A DNA stretch of 64,000 nucleotides. Origin: Bacterioplanes sp. Its GTDB lineage: Bacteria > Pseudomonadota > Gammaproteobacteria > Pseudomonadales > Oceanobacteraceae. Both the position numbers and the translations under genes were made by a program. This document shows, piece after piece, positions 50,848 to 61,394 of the stretch. The stretch's first letter is position 1. Each line of letters starts with the position of its first letter. The notes under the pieces were generated by a model. It was not told the DNA's origin, ran no database searches, and was given only the letters and a program-made list of their open reading frames with translations. The stretch spans positions 22,672 to 86,671 of the forward strand of contig JACUUC010000010.1 in NCBI GenBank assembly GCA_014859445.1, written 5' to 3'.

Positions 50848-52527
50848 ATGAACGCAGAATTTTTCCAAGAGCGCTATCCCGCCGGTTTAGCGGCTACGAT
50901 TGATCCCGATAAGCACGAATCTGTGGTCGAAATTTTCGACGGATTTGTTAAAAAATTCAGCGAACGCCCAGCATTTACCTGTTTAGGACAAACCTTAACA
51001 TACCGCGAACTGGACCAACAAAGTGCCGCATTTGCTGCCTACTTACAGAACGAAACCAGCTTACAAGCCGGTGATCGTATCGCGGTTCAGCTACCTAACG
51101 TATTGCAATACCCCATTGTTGTTTTCGGTGCAATGCGTGCCGGAATGGTCGTTGTTAACACCAATCCTTTGTACACTGAACGTGAAATGGAGCACCAGTT
51201 CAATGACTCGGGTGCCAAAGCGCTTGTGGTATTGGCGAACATGGCGTCAAAAGCGGAAAAAGTGTTACCTAACACGGGTATCAAACACGTCATTGTGACC
51301 GAAGTGGGTGATATGCACGCGGGTGTTAAGCGCGTACTCATCAACAGTGTCTTAAAGTACGTCAAAAAAGAAGTGCCCGCCTTCAATATTGCGGGTGCAA
51401 TTGGTTTGCGTCAGGCATTGGCTTTGGGTGGCAAAAAATCGTACACGCCAGTTAAGGTTGATCGTCACGATGTCGCCGTTCTGCAGTATACCGGTGGTAC
51501 CACGGGCGTGGCCAAAGGCGCGATGTTAACGCACCGTAACTTAATGGCGAACATGCTGCAATGTCATGGCTTATTCACCATGATTTTGGAAGAAGGTAAA
51601 GAGTCTGTTGTGGCGCCATTACCGCTGTACCACATTTATGCCTTTACCGTGCATTGCATGGTCATGCTGGAAACCGGTAATCATTCAATTTTGATTCCAA
51701 ACCCACGCGATATTCCAGGTTTTATCAAAGTGTTGCAAAAAACCGAGTTTACTGGCTTCGTTGGTCTGAATACCTTGTTTGTTGCCCTGTGTGGACAAGC
51801 GGATTTCCGTGCATTGAATTTCAGTAAATTAAAACTGACTATCTCTGGCGGTATGGCCTTAACAAACAGCGCCGCTGAACAATGGCAGAAAGTAACGGGT
51901 TGCCAAATTGCAGAAGGTTACGGTATGACGGAAACCTCTCCGGTTGTATCGTTCAACCCACCAAACGCCATTAAATTAGGCACAATTGGTATGCCCGTAG
52001 CGAGCACCAATTGCAAAGTGGTGAATGACGATGGCGAAGAAATGCCAATCGGCGAACCGGGTGAATTGTGTGTCCAAGGCCCGCAAGTGATGAAAGGGTA
52101 TTGGCAGCGTCCTGAAGCCACCGCAGAAACCATCAGTGAAGACGGCTGGTTAAAAACGGGCGATATGGCTGTGATCATGGAAGACGGTTATTTGAAAATC
52201 GTTGACCGTAAAAAAGACATGATCATTGTTTCTGGCTTTAACGTCTATCCGAACGAAGTGGAAGACGTGATTGTTTCTCACCCTGATATTATCGAAGCCG
52301 CTGCGATCGGCGTGCCCGATGAAAAGAGCGGTGAAGCGGTTAAAGTGTTTGTGGTATCCAGCAATCCAGATTTAACCGCTGCGCAAGTGGTGAGCTTCTG
52401 TCGCGAACGTTTAACGGCGTACAAAATTCCTCGTAATGTGGAATTCCGCGATGAGTTACCGAAAACCAACGTCGGTAAGATTCTGCGTCGTGAACTACGT
52501 GACGAAGAAATCGCCAAAACGAAATAA
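50848..52527 (+). CDS. fadD: Long-chain fatty-acid-CoA ligase FadD
   Basis: A 559-residue adenylate-forming ligase that activates long-chain fatty acids to acyl-CoA. The AMP-binding signature YTGGTTGVAKGAMLTHRN, the ATP-binding GYGMTETSPV, the hinge region IVDRKKDMIIVSGFNVYPNE and the C-terminal Lys in TNVGKILRRELRD are all present. Length and motifs match E. coli FadD (561). An AGGAG ribosome site lies upstream. It faces the hydrolase and MaoC genes, so fatty-acid uptake and breakdown genes cluster here. Confidence 0.93.
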   Translation: MNAEFFQERYPAGLAATIDPDKHESVVEIFDGFVKKFSERPAFTCLGQTLTYRELDQQSAAFAAYLQNETSLQAGDRIAVQLPNVLQYPIVVFGAMRAGMVVVNTNPLYTEREMEHQFNDSGAKALVVLANMASKAEKVLPNTGIKHVIVTEVGDMHAGVKRVLINSVLKYVKKEVPAFNIAGAIGLRQALALGGKKSYTPVKVDRHDVAVLQYTGGTTGVAKGAMLTHRNLMANMLQCHGLFTMILEEGKESVVAPLPLYHIYAFTVHCMVMLETGNHSILIPNPRDIPGFIKVLQKTEFTGFVGLNTLFVALCGQADFRALNFSKLKLTISGGMALTNSAAEQWQKVTGCQIAEGYGMTETSPVVSFNPPNAIKLGTIGMPVASTNCKVVNDDGEEMPIGEPGELCVQGPQVMKGYWQRPEATAETISEDGWLKTGDMAVIMEDGYLKIVDRKKDMIIVSGFNVYPNEVEDVIVSHPDIIEAAAIGVPDEKSGEAVKVFVVSSNPDLTAAQVVSFCRERLTAYKIPRNVEFRDELPKTNVGKILRRELRDEEIAKTK

Positions 52528-52566
52528 GCGATTTTCTGCGGTTCCCTAGGTGCATTCGCACCGTAT

Positions 52567-52606
52567 AATACGCCCCGACTGGCATGCCAATCGGGGCGTA
52601 TTTGTT
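52567..52606 (+). terminator. Rho-independent terminator of fadD
   Basis: AATACGCCCCGA (52567-52578) pairs perfectly with TCGGGGCGTATT (52591-52602), with TGGCATGCCA inside, followed by TGTT. A strong 12-bp stem. A TATAAT sequence (52564-52569) overlaps its 5' edge. Confidence 0.85.
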
Positions 52607-52642
52607 ACGGCGTCGAGTGACTATCGCATGAAGGAGACAAGA

Positions 52643-55600
52643 TTGAAGGCTGAAGTAAATCACCTTGAGGTCGACATTGCCGCGTTACATCGAGCGGTCG
52701 ATCAATGTTTGCTCAAAGATCAACGCCCAGCACGGCGAACGATTCGACAGATCAAGCAAAAGATGGACGCACAGCAAGATCACACTCAACTATTGGCACG
52801 ATTACTAGAGCGAATAGAACACAGCCAAGCGATCCATCGTCAGCGTTGTCAGCCACTGACATTGAGCTACCCTGAGTTGCCAGTGAGTGAGCGTCGAGAA
52901 GAGATCATTCAAGCCATTCGCGATCATGCCGTCGTCATTATTGCGGGTGAAACGGGTTCAGGTAAAACCACCCAATTACCCAAAATGTGCATTGAGGCGG
53001 GGTTAGGCCGAGTTGGACGCATCGCCCATACGCAACCTCGACGACTCGCCGCACGAGCAGTGGCGCAACGCATTGCAGAAGAAATGCAGTGTGAATTGGG
53101 CACCACGGTCGGCTTTCAAGTGCGTTTCAGCGACCAAAGCCAAGAATCCACCCGCATAAAACTGATGACAGATGGTATTTTACTGGCGCAAACCCAGCAC
53201 GATCGTTTCTTAAATGAATACGATGCCATCATCATTGATGAAGCACACGAACGCAGCCTGAATATTGATTTTTTTTTGGGCTATTTAAAGCAGCTGATAC
53301 CTCAGCGTCCAGATTTGAAAATCATCATTACGTCGGCCACCATTGATGTGCAACGCTTTTCTGAGCACTTTGATAATGCGCCGATTATTGAAGTATCGGG
53401 CCGGTCTTTTGCGGTTGAAATGCGCTATCGGCCGTTAGTACGGCAACAAGAAGAAGACGATGATTTAACCTTATTTGAAGGTATTGAAGCGGCATTAACC
53501 GAACTCCGTGAGCACGATCGAGAGCAGAAGCAGAATGGTGATGTACTGGTTTTTTTACCGGGGGAGCGTGATATCCGTGAGTGTGCGGAGTATTTGCGAC
53601 GCTTGTCCTTGCCCGCGACCGACATTTTGCCCTTGTATGCGCGTTTGAGCAGCGCCGATCAACAGCGCATTTTTAAACCTCATGGGGGACGACGTGTCGT
53701 ATTGGCCACCAACGTGGCGGAAACCTCACTGACGGTACCCGGTATTCGCTATGTGATCGATTCGGGCGTTGCGCGCATCAGCCGTTACAGTTATCGCAGC
53801 AAAGTACAGCGCCTGCCCATTGAAGCGATTTCTCAGGCCAGTGCCAATCAGCGCGCCGGACGCTGTGGTCGAACAGCGCCAGGCATTTGCATACGGCTGT
53901 ATGAAGAAAGCGACTTCCTGTCACGGCCAGCGTTCACCGATCCTGAAATTCGGCGCACCAATTTAGCCGCCGTTGTGTTGCAGATGTTGCATTTAAAGCT
54001 TGGCCGGATGCAGGACTTTCCGTTTGTCGACGCGCCAGATGAACGCTTTATTAAAGACGGCTATACCTTACTGCAAGAGCTTGAAGCGGTTGATGGTCAG
54101 CAGCAGCTGACAGACATCGGACAGCAGATGGCACGCATTCCAGCAGACCCGCGTATTGCTCGCATGCTCATTGAAGCGAAAAGCCAGCAGGCCTTGCATG
54201 AGGTGATGATCATTGCCGCCGCGTTAGCGGTACAAGACCCACGAGAACGCCCCATTGAGCGTCAGCAAGCGGCCGATGAAAAACACCGTCAGTGGCGGCA
54301 CGATGAATCGGATTTTTTGAGTTACGTGAATCTGTGGCACGGGTATGAAGAACAACGACAAACACTGACACAGAACCAATTGCGAAAGTGGTGTAGTAAA
54401 CAGTTTTTATCTTACATGCGCCTGCGCGAATGGCGTGATACGCATCGTCAGTTATTGATTATTTGTCGTGAATTGCAACTGCGAGAACAGTCGGCACCCG
54501 CCAGTTACGAGGCGATTCACCTGTCCCTGTTAGCCGGTATGCTCAGTCAAATTGGTTTCAAAGGCGAAGGGCAAGAATACCTAGCCGCTCGTCAGCGAAA
54601 AATGTTCTTATTTCCCGCATCGGCGCTGTATAAAAAACGCCCCAAATGGGTGATGGCCGCCGAATTAATGGAAACCAGTAAGTTGTATGCGCGTACCGTG
54701 GCACAAATTCAACCGGAATGGATTGAAAAGATTGCCAAGCCATTACTCAAATACCAGTACTTTGAACCGCATTGGCAACAGCAGCGTGGCCAAGTCGTGG
54801 CGTTTGAACAAAGCACCCTTTACGGTTTGATCATCAATCCGCGTAAGCGCGTTAACTACGCCGACAAACATCCAGAAGAGGCGCGTGCCATCCTCATTCA
54901 GGAGGGCTTAGTCGAACAGAAAATCAATACCAAACTGCCGTTTGTTCGCCATAATCAGCAATTGCTGAAAGAGGTCACCGAATACGAAGAAAAAAGCCGT
55001 CGTCGCGATTTAGTGATTGACGATGCTTATCTGGCCGCCTTTTACCACGAACATCTGCCCGCCCACGCGACCAGCACAAAAACCCTAGAGCGATGGTATA
55101 AAACCGCTGAGCCTGCGCAACAACAAGCCTTATTGTTTACGCGCGAATGGTTACTCAACCCCGCGGCGGCCGGTATTGGTGCGAACGATTATCCGGCTTG
55201 TCTAGCACATGCAGGCATTGAATATCCATTACGTTATACCTTTGCGCCGGGTGATCGTGATGATGGTGTGACCTTAGCCGTCCCACTGGCGATGTTGCAG
55301 CAAGTACCGAGCGCACCAGTAGAATGGTTAGTGCCAGGTTTTATTCATGAAAAAGTCAGTGCGTTATTGAAAGGTTTGCCCAAAGCGGTGCGTAAGCTCT
55401 TTGTTCCGGTGCCGAACAGCGCATACGAATTTCTGCAACAGGCCGATAGCAGTCAGAGCCTATATGCACAGTTACTGATGTTTTTGAATCGTCGTGCTTT
55501 TCCGAAATTGAGCCTAGACGATCTGTTAGCCATTGAATTGCCAACACATTTACGAATGAATATTCACGTATTAGCCGATGGCAAGGTGCTGGCACAAAGC

Positions 55601-56551
55601 CGCGATTTACTCCGCTTGCAAGCGCAGTTTAAAGATCAAAGCCAGCACGAAGTGCAAACCTTGACCGATGAGCGCTATCAGCGAGACGATATTCAAACAT
55701 GGGATTTTGGCGATTTACCGACCGTGATTAACAGTACGGTGAATGGTTTGTCCGTTCGCGCATTTCCCTGTTTAAAAGGCGATAAGCAACAGCTTCAACT
55801 CACGGTTGAAGCCGATGAACACACGGCCCGTCGCCATCATCGTCAGGGATTGGTCGCATTATTTCGTAAAGCCTTACCAGAGATGGAGCGCTTGCTGCGC
55901 AGTGATTTTCAAAAAGCGCTCGCTTCCAGCTGGTTGCTCTGTAAAGGACTTGGGACACAACAAAGCATCACAGACGATCTGGTGGATGCGACGTTCCAGC
56001 ACGTATTTGCTCCGTTAGAGCAGATGCCGCTGTACCGACAACAGGCATTTGAGCAAGCGTTAGAGCAGCGTTCCGAATTGGTGGCACAGGGACAGCAGAT
56101 CATTGCTGCATGGAAAGAATGGCTCACCCTGCGTCAGCAAATACTCAAGGCCATGAGTGGGGCTGTCAGTTTGGATCGAGCCATGGCCTACAGCGACATC
56201 AAAGCGCACTTAGAGCAGTTGATGGCACCAGGGTTGATGAAGTCAGCACCTTGGCCTCAACTGTTGCACATCAGTCGTTATTTAAAGGCCATGCTGTATC
56301 GCATTGATAAGTTGCAAGGCAACTTACCCCGAGATCGACAATCCATGCTGGAATTTGCCAGTGTTTATGACGACTTTAAGGCACTGATTGGCGATCAAGA
56401 TGTCACCGAACCCAGTGATTACCACGCCTTCTATTGGTTGCTGCAAGAATGGCGGGTATCGCTGTTTGCCCAACCATTAGGCACGCAAGAACCGGTATCG
56501 TTAAAACGATTGCAAAAACGCTTGTCAGAGTTGAAAAATCAGCCGGGGTAA
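52643..56551 (+). CDS. hrpA: ATP-dependent RNA helicase HrpA
   Basis: A 1302-residue DEAH helicase (E. coli HrpA is 1300). Motifs: AGETGSGKTTQLPK, TQPRRLAARAVA, DEAHERSLNI, ITSATID, NVAETSLTVPGIRYVID, QRAGRCGR. The long C-terminal region includes the HA2/OB domains and a DUF3418 part. HrpA rescues stalled ribosomes and processes some mRNAs. The start is a TTG at 52643, supported by the AAGGAG at 52631-52636; the in-frame ATGs at 52550 and 52628 lie in or before that site. Confidence 0.93.
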   Translation: MKAEVNHLEVDIAALHRAVDQCLLKDQRPARRTIRQIKQKMDAQQDHTQLLARLLERIEHSQAIHRQRCQPLTLSYPELPVSERREEIIQAIRDHAVVIIAGETGSGKTTQLPKMCIEAGLGRVGRIAHTQPRRLAARAVAQRIAEEMQCELGTTVGFQVRFSDQSQESTRIKLMTDGILLAQTQHDRFLNEYDAIIIDEAHERSLNIDFFLGYLKQLIPQRPDLKIIITSATIDVQRFSEHFDNAPIIEVSGRSFAVEMRYRPLVRQQEEDDDLTLFEGIEAALTELREHDREQKQNGDVLVFLPGERDIRECAEYLRRLSLPATDILPLYARLSSADQQRIFKPHGGRRVVLATNVAETSLTVPGIRYVIDSGVARISRYSYRSKVQRLPIEAISQASANQRAGRCGRTAPGICIRLYEESDFLSRPAFTDPEIRRTNLAAVVLQMLHLKLGRMQDFPFVDAPDERFIKDGYTLLQELEAVDGQQQLTDIGQQMARIPADPRIARMLIEAKSQQALHEVMIIAAALAVQDPRERPIERQQAADEKHRQWRHDESDFLSYVNLWHGYEEQRQTLTQNQLRKWCSKQFLSYMRLREWRDTHRQLLIICRELQLREQSAPASYEAIHLSLLAGMLSQIGFKGEGQEYLAARQRKMFLFPASALYKKRPKWVMAAELMETSKLYARTVAQIQPEWIEKIAKPLLKYQYFEPHWQQQRGQVVAFEQSTLYGLIINPRKRVNYADKHPEEARAILIQEGLVEQKINTKLPFVRHNQQLLKEVTEYEEKSRRRDLVIDDAYLAAFYHEHLPAHATSTKTLERWYKTAEPAQQQALLFTREWLLNPAAAGIGANDYPACLAHAGIEYPLRYTFAPGDRDDGVTLAVPLAMLQQVPSAPVEWLVPGFIHEKVSALLKGLPKAVRKLFVPVPNSAYEFLQQADSSQSLYAQLLMFLNRRAFPKLSLDDLLAIELPTHLRMNIHVLADGKVLAQSRDLLRLQAQFKDQSQHEVQTLTDERYQRDDIQTWDFGDLPTVINSTVNGLSVRAFPCLKGDKQQLQLTVEADEHTARRHHRQGLVALFRKALPEMERLLRSDFQKALASSWLLCKGLGTQQSITDDLVDATFQHVFAPLEQMPLYRQQAFEQALEQRSELVAQGQQIIAAWKEWLTLRQQILKAMSGAVSLDRAMAYSDIKAHLEQLMAPGLMKSAPWPQLLHISRYLKAMLYRIDKLQGNLPRDRQSMLEFASVYDDFKALIGDQDVTEPSDYHAFYWLLQEWRVSLFAQPLGTQEPVSLKRLQKRLSELKNQPG

Positions 56552-56661
56552 AAGAGCGGGTTCTGGCAACGCACTGTTGTAAACGGTTGTCATGTTGTCG
56601 TCTGGGCAAGGAGACTAATACTTGTTTTAATAGCCATCTACATTCATTAGGTTGTTAGTCG

Positions 56662-57402
56662 ATGCGTATTTTCTTAGTAGGGTGGTTTTGCTTATGTACG
56701 AGCATGGCCATCGCCAATGATGAACACAATCCCGATCCTTGGGAGGGCTTTAACCGTGCCATGTTCACATTCAATGATCAGCTCGATCAATACGTGATTC
56801 GGCCGCTTGCCGTGGGCTACCAAACCATCACACCAGAACCCGTAAATCAGTCGGTAACACACTTCTTTGGTAACTTAGAAGACGTATTGATTATGACCAA
56901 CAACTTTGCGCAATTGAAATTCAAGCAAGGTTTTTCCGATGTTGGCCGAATTTTAGTGAATACGACGGTCGGCTTTTTTGGCATCTTTGATGTGGCTAGC
57001 CACATTGGCCTGAGAAAACACAACGAAGATTTTGGCCAAACGTTGGGTTACTGGGGGGTAGAGAGTGGCCCATATCTTGTACTGCCATTTTTAGGGCCTA
57101 GCACCGTACGTGATGCCGGTGGGAGTGTACTCAGCTACGGTTCTGGTTTGAGCTTTACCAATGTTGGCGAAACGCTGCCACAGCAAATAGGGGTTTATGG
57201 CGCTCGGGGCGTGGATCTACGTGCCTCATTGTTGGCTTCCGAAGATCTGATCAGCGGCGACAAGTACATTTTCTTCCGCAGTTTTTATTTGCAGCGGCGC
57301 GATTTTTTGATCCGTGACGGTGTACTGGACGACCCATTTGACGATGATTGGGATGCCGATTGGGATGAAGATTGGGACGATTCGTTTGAGGGAGATGGGT
57401 AA
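56662..57402 (+). CDS. mlaA: MlaA (VacJ) family protein without lipobox
   Basis: A 246-residue MlaA-like protein, which removes phospholipids from the outer leaflet together with OmpC/F in other bacteria. Family motifs: DPWEGFNRAMFTFNDQLD, FGNLEDVLIMTNNFAQLKF, GIFDVASHIGLRKHNEDFGQ and GYWGVESGPYLVLPFLGPS. Unlike usual MlaA it has no lipobox; the signal peptide seems to end at AIA-N, so it may be a soluble periplasmic form. The C-terminus carries an unusual tail of repeated Asp and Trp (DDDWDADWDEDWDD). A stop codon lies two codons upstream of the ATG, so no longer lipoprotein start exists. Confidence 0.88.
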   Translation: MRIFLVGWFCLCTSMAIANDEHNPDPWEGFNRAMFTFNDQLDQYVIRPLAVGYQTITPEPVNQSVTHFFGNLEDVLIMTNNFAQLKFKQGFSDVGRILVNTTVGFFGIFDVASHIGLRKHNEDFGQTLGYWGVESGPYLVLPFLGPSTVRDAGGSVLSYGSGLSFTNVGETLPQQIGVYGARGVDLRASLLASEDLISGDKYIFFRSFYLQRRDFLIRDGVLDDPFDDDWDADWDEDWDDSFEGDG

Positions 57403-57415
57403 GTCGGGCTAGGCT

Positions 57416-57461
57416 AAAACACCCAAGCCATGAGAGATGCTATTCACACATGGCTTGGGTG
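57416..57461 (-). terminator. Terminator of aroF
   Basis: CACCCAAGCCATG (57420-57432) pairs with CATGGCTTGGGTG (57449-57461), a 13-bp perfect stem with a 16-base loop. Read on the minus strand it is followed by TTTT (57416-57419), so it ends aroF. It also separates it from the convergent mlaA transcript. Confidence 0.8.
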
Positions 57462-57471
57462 GATAAAGGCC

Positions 57472-58554
57472 TTATTGTTCCGCTAAACGCGTCGGTAAGA
57501 CGTCTTTCAACTTCTCGTGCATGGACAAAATTGCCTGTTCTGTCTCATCCCAGCTGATGCAGCCGTCCGTGACGGATAAACCGTATTCCAAATCCGCTAA
57601 GTCGGCTGGAATGTTCTGACGGCCGTGCTTCAAATTCGATTCAACCATCAAGCCGATGATCGACTGATTGCCTTCCAGAATTTGATTCGCCACGTTATCC
57701 ATCACCAGTGGTTGTAACGCAGGATTTTTTTCTGAATTTTCGTGGCTGCAATCCACCATCACATTCTGGGGTAAATTGGCTTTTTCCAACGCCTGATTTG
57801 CCAACGTTACATGCACCGAATCGTAGTTGGGTTTACCGCCACCGCCACGCAATACGATATGACCGTACGGATTCCCTTTGGTCGACACAATGGCAACACT
57901 GCCACTTTGGTCAATACCGAGGAAGCGATGCGGGTTAGCCACCGACATCAATGCGTTAATCGCAACGGACAGGCTACCATCAGTACCATTTTTGAACCCG
58001 ACCGCTGACGATAAGCCGGATGCCATTTCACGATGGGTTTGCGACTCGGTGGTGCGCGCACCAATGGCCGACCATGTAATCAAGTCTTGCAAATACTGGG
58101 GCGAAATCGGATCCAACGCTTCGGTCGATAATGGCAAACCCATTTCCGCTAAATCGATCAATAACCGGCGTGAAATATGCAAACCATCTTGAATGCGGAA
58201 GGTGTCGTTCATGTACGGGTCGTTAATCAATCCTTTCCAGCCCACGGTGGTGCGCGGTTTTTCAAAATACACACGCATCACCAAGTACAGGCTGTCGCTC
58301 ACGTGTTCCGCCAATTTACGCAAGCGTTGCGCATAGTCCTTCGCGGCATCCACATCGTGAATAGAGCAAGGACCAATCACCACAAACAAACGTGGATCTT
58401 TACGATCCAGAATGTCACGAATGACTTGTCGGCCTTGTTGAACAGAAGCCACAGCGGCTTCTGTGATCGGCATTTCTTGTTTGAGCTGATCGGGCGTGAT
58501 CAAGGGAATGATCGACTCAATATTCAAATCTTCTACACGTTCATCTGTCATCAC
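57472..58554 (-). CDS. aroF: 3-deoxy-7-phosphoheptulonate synthase (AroF-type)
   Basis: A 360-residue class I DAHP synthase, the first enzyme of the shikimate pathway: phosphoenolpyruvate plus erythrose-4-phosphate. Motifs: GPCSIHD, VYFEKPRTTVGWKGLINDP, GARTTESQTHREMASGL, GFKNGTDGSL and HIVLRGGGGKPNY. The blocks MGLPLSTEALDP and SDSLYLVMRVYFEKP resemble the tyrosine-sensitive AroF more than AroG or AroH; the feedback type is therefore an inference. Two in-frame ATGs open the frame. It stands alone and diverges from cysB. Confidence 0.9.
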   Translation of the reverse strand: MMTDERVEDLNIESIIPLITPDQLKQEMPITEAAVASVQQGRQVIRDILDRKDPRLFVVIGPCSIHDVDAAKDYAQRLRKLAEHVSDSLYLVMRVYFEKPRTTVGWKGLINDPYMNDTFRIQDGLHISRRLLIDLAEMGLPLSTEALDPISPQYLQDLITWSAIGARTTESQTHREMASGLSSAVGFKNGTDGSLSVAINALMSVANPHRFLGIDQSGSVAIVSTKGNPYGHIVLRGGGGKPNYDSVHVTLANQALEKANLPQNVMVDCSHENSEKNPALQPLVMDNVANQILEGNQSIIGLMVESNLKHGRQNIPADLADLEYGLSVTDGCISWDETEQAILSMHEKLKDVLPTRLAEQ

Positions 58555-58669
58555 AAATCCTACACGGCTAAATACAGTACTTAGAATAAAAAATGATTAT
58601 GACAAATGCGCAGGCAATTGCCCACGCAAAAAGCGGAATAAAACCGTCATGAATGACGCAATGCGCTAG

Positions 58670-59725
<1,056 letters not shown>

Positions 59726-59756
59726 TCGATGGATCATGCGTCGTCAATTGTGTGCG

Positions 59757-60482
59757 TTACGCTTTGCTGATGATATTGGCCGCGTGCAAGCCACATTCTT
59801 TATGGCCCGCATCTTCCCACCACCAACGACCTTCACGCTCGTGCTGATTGGGCAGTACGGGGCGTGTGCAAGGCTCGCAGCCAATACTAACAAAACCACG
59901 CTGGTGCAACGGGTTGAAGGGGACATCATAGAGTTTGATGTATTCCCAGACCTGAGCCGATGACCACAACGCCAGTGGGTTGTACTTGATCAATTCGCCC
60001 TGACGGCCTTTAAATGCACCATCCACCTCAACCAGTGGAATGGCACTGCGAGTGCCCGGGCTTTGGTCACGGCGTTGGCCAGTAATCCACGCATCTAAGG
60101 TGGTGAGCTTTTCGCGCAGCGGGGTGATTTTACGAATGCCGCAGCATTCTTGATGGCCATCGTCAAAAAAGCTGAATAATCCTTTTTCGCGCACAAAATC
60201 TTGCAACGCTGTTTGATCGGGCGTGCGCACATCAATGGTGATGCCGTAGTGTTTGCGCAAGGTTTCAATGTACTGATAGGTTTCTGGATGAAGCCGTCCA
60301 GTGTCTAATGTGAAGACCTTAACGGCCTTGTTAATACCGACCGCCATATCAATCAAGATCGCATCTTCCGCGCCACTGAATGAAATCGCAATTTCATCGT
60401 GTTGCTCTAAAGCATAACGAATCAGCTCTTTCGGACGTTTGCTGGCAAAGGTATCGTTTAATTGGCTTAATTGATCGGTCAT
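59757..60482 (-). CDS. cysH: (Phospho)adenylyl-sulfate reductase CysH with 4Fe-4S site
   Basis: A 241-residue reductase of the CysH family that reduces activated sulfate to sulfite. The substrate-binding [15 protein letters not shown] and [13 protein letters not shown], the [11 protein letters not shown] loop, and the C-terminal ECGLH catalytic Cys are present. The cysteines ECCGIRK and CEPCTRP supply the CC plus CxxC pattern of the 4Fe-4S form, so it probably prefers APS rather than PAPS. Start 60482 is used because the longer open frame (to 60539) adds 19 non-family residues. It is convergent with cysB and has an inverted repeat upstream. Confidence 0.93.
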   Translation of the reverse strand: MTDQLSQLNDTFASKRPKELIRYALEQHDEIAISFSGAEDAILIDMAVGINKAVKVFTLDTGRLHPETYQYIETLRKHYGITIDVRTPDQTALQDFVREKGLFSFFDDGHQECCGIRKITPLREKLTTLDAWITGQRRDQSPGTRSAIPLVEVDGAFKGRQGELIKYNPLALWSSAQVWEYIKLYDVPFNPLHQRGFVSIGCEPCTRPVLPNQHEREGRWWWEDAGHKECGLHAANIISKA

Positions 60483-60543
60483 AACACACCTAAACAAGGG
60501 CTCATTGGCCACAGTTAAAACAAAGCGTAAGGGTAGCACGTTG

Positions 60544-60568
60544 TTTTTAGTAGATTTAATACTAAAAA
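60544..60568. promoter_or_regulatory. Inverted repeat upstream of cysH
   Basis: TTTTTAGTA, 7-base spacer, TACTAAAAA: a perfect 9-bp inverted repeat 62-86 bases upstream of the cysH start. A LysR-type site such as a CysB site is a reasonable guess from its position in a CysB-controlled gene. Confidence 0.45.
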
Positions 60569-60686
60569 AGTATATCTAACCGGTTTTTTAAGAATAAGGC
60601 GAGGATTGCTAGCCCTCTACGTATTGTGTTCTGTACAGGCAATGGATAGAGTACGCCGATCTTTAATTGTCTAAATCGGAGTGTTC

Positions 60687-61304
60687 ATGGAAATCGCATG
60701 TCTTGACCTTGAGGGCGTATTGGTCCCAGAAATTTGGATCGAGTTTGCCAATAAAACAGGCATCGACGCCTTAAAAGCCACTACGCGTGACATTCCCGAT
60801 TACGACGTATTGATGAAGCAGCGTCTACGCATTTTGGATGAGCACAACTTAAAAATACAAGACATCCAAGAAGTGATTGCCACCTTGAAACCACTCGATG
60901 GTGCTGTTGAATTTGTAGATTGGTTGCGTGAGCGCTTTCAGGTCATCATCTTATCAGATACGTTTTATGAGTTCTCACAACCATTGATGCGTCAGTTAGG
61001 CTTTCCAACCTTGTTCTGTCACCGTCTGATCACCGATGACAGCGGACGCGTGGTGGATTACAAGTTACGTCAGGCCGATCCAAAGCGTCAGTCGATCCGC
61101 GCATTACAAACCATCTATTACCGGACCATTGCCGCGGGTGATTCTTACAATGACACCACCATGTTGGCTGAAGCCGATGCCGGTATCTTGTTTCATGCGC
61201 CACAAAATGTGATTGAAGAATTCCCTCAGTTCCCGGCCGTGCATACCTACGAAGACCTGAAAAAAGAATTCATCAAAGCCAGTAACCGCGAACTCAGTCT
61301 GTAA
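60687..61304 (+). CDS. thrH: Phosphoserine phosphatase/homoserine phosphotransferase ThrH
   Basis: A 205-residue HAD-family enzyme that matches Pseudomonas ThrH over its whole length: EIACLDLEGVLVPEIWIEFA, TRDIPDYDVLMKQRLRILDE, IILSDTFYEFSQPLMRQLGF and AAGDSYNDTTMLAEADAGIL. The nucleophile Asp7 is in the unusual DLEG motif typical of ThrH, Thr/Lys/Asp motifs follow. The dual activity (phosphoserine to serine, and phosphate transfer to homoserine) is known for the family. ATG 60687 has CGGAG 6 bases upstream; an in-frame GTG at 60681 overlaps it. Confidence 0.94.
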   Translation: MEIACLDLEGVLVPEIWIEFANKTGIDALKATTRDIPDYDVLMKQRLRILDEHNLKIQDIQEVIATLKPLDGAVEFVDWLRERFQVIILSDTFYEFSQPLMRQLGFPTLFCHRLITDDSGRVVDYKLRQADPKRQSIRALQTIYYRTIAAGDSYNDTTMLAEADAGILFHAPQNVIEEFPQFPAVHTYEDLKKEFIKASNRELSL

Positions 61305-61362
61305 GCAACGGTGCGATGTTCGACAGAGCGATATCCAGCAAATAGACTCTCTTTGCTCATGT

Positions 61363-61394
61363 GGCCGGGTAGTGTGTCAAAACACTACCAGGCC
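61363..61394. repeat. Inverted repeat over the pabB stop
   Basis: GGCCGGGTAGTG, 8-base loop, CACTACCAGGCC: a 12-bp stem with one mismatch. The pabB stop codon (61385-61387) lies inside the stem. No T-run follows on either strand, so it may slow or fold the mRNA end rather than act as a classic terminator. Confidence 0.45.
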
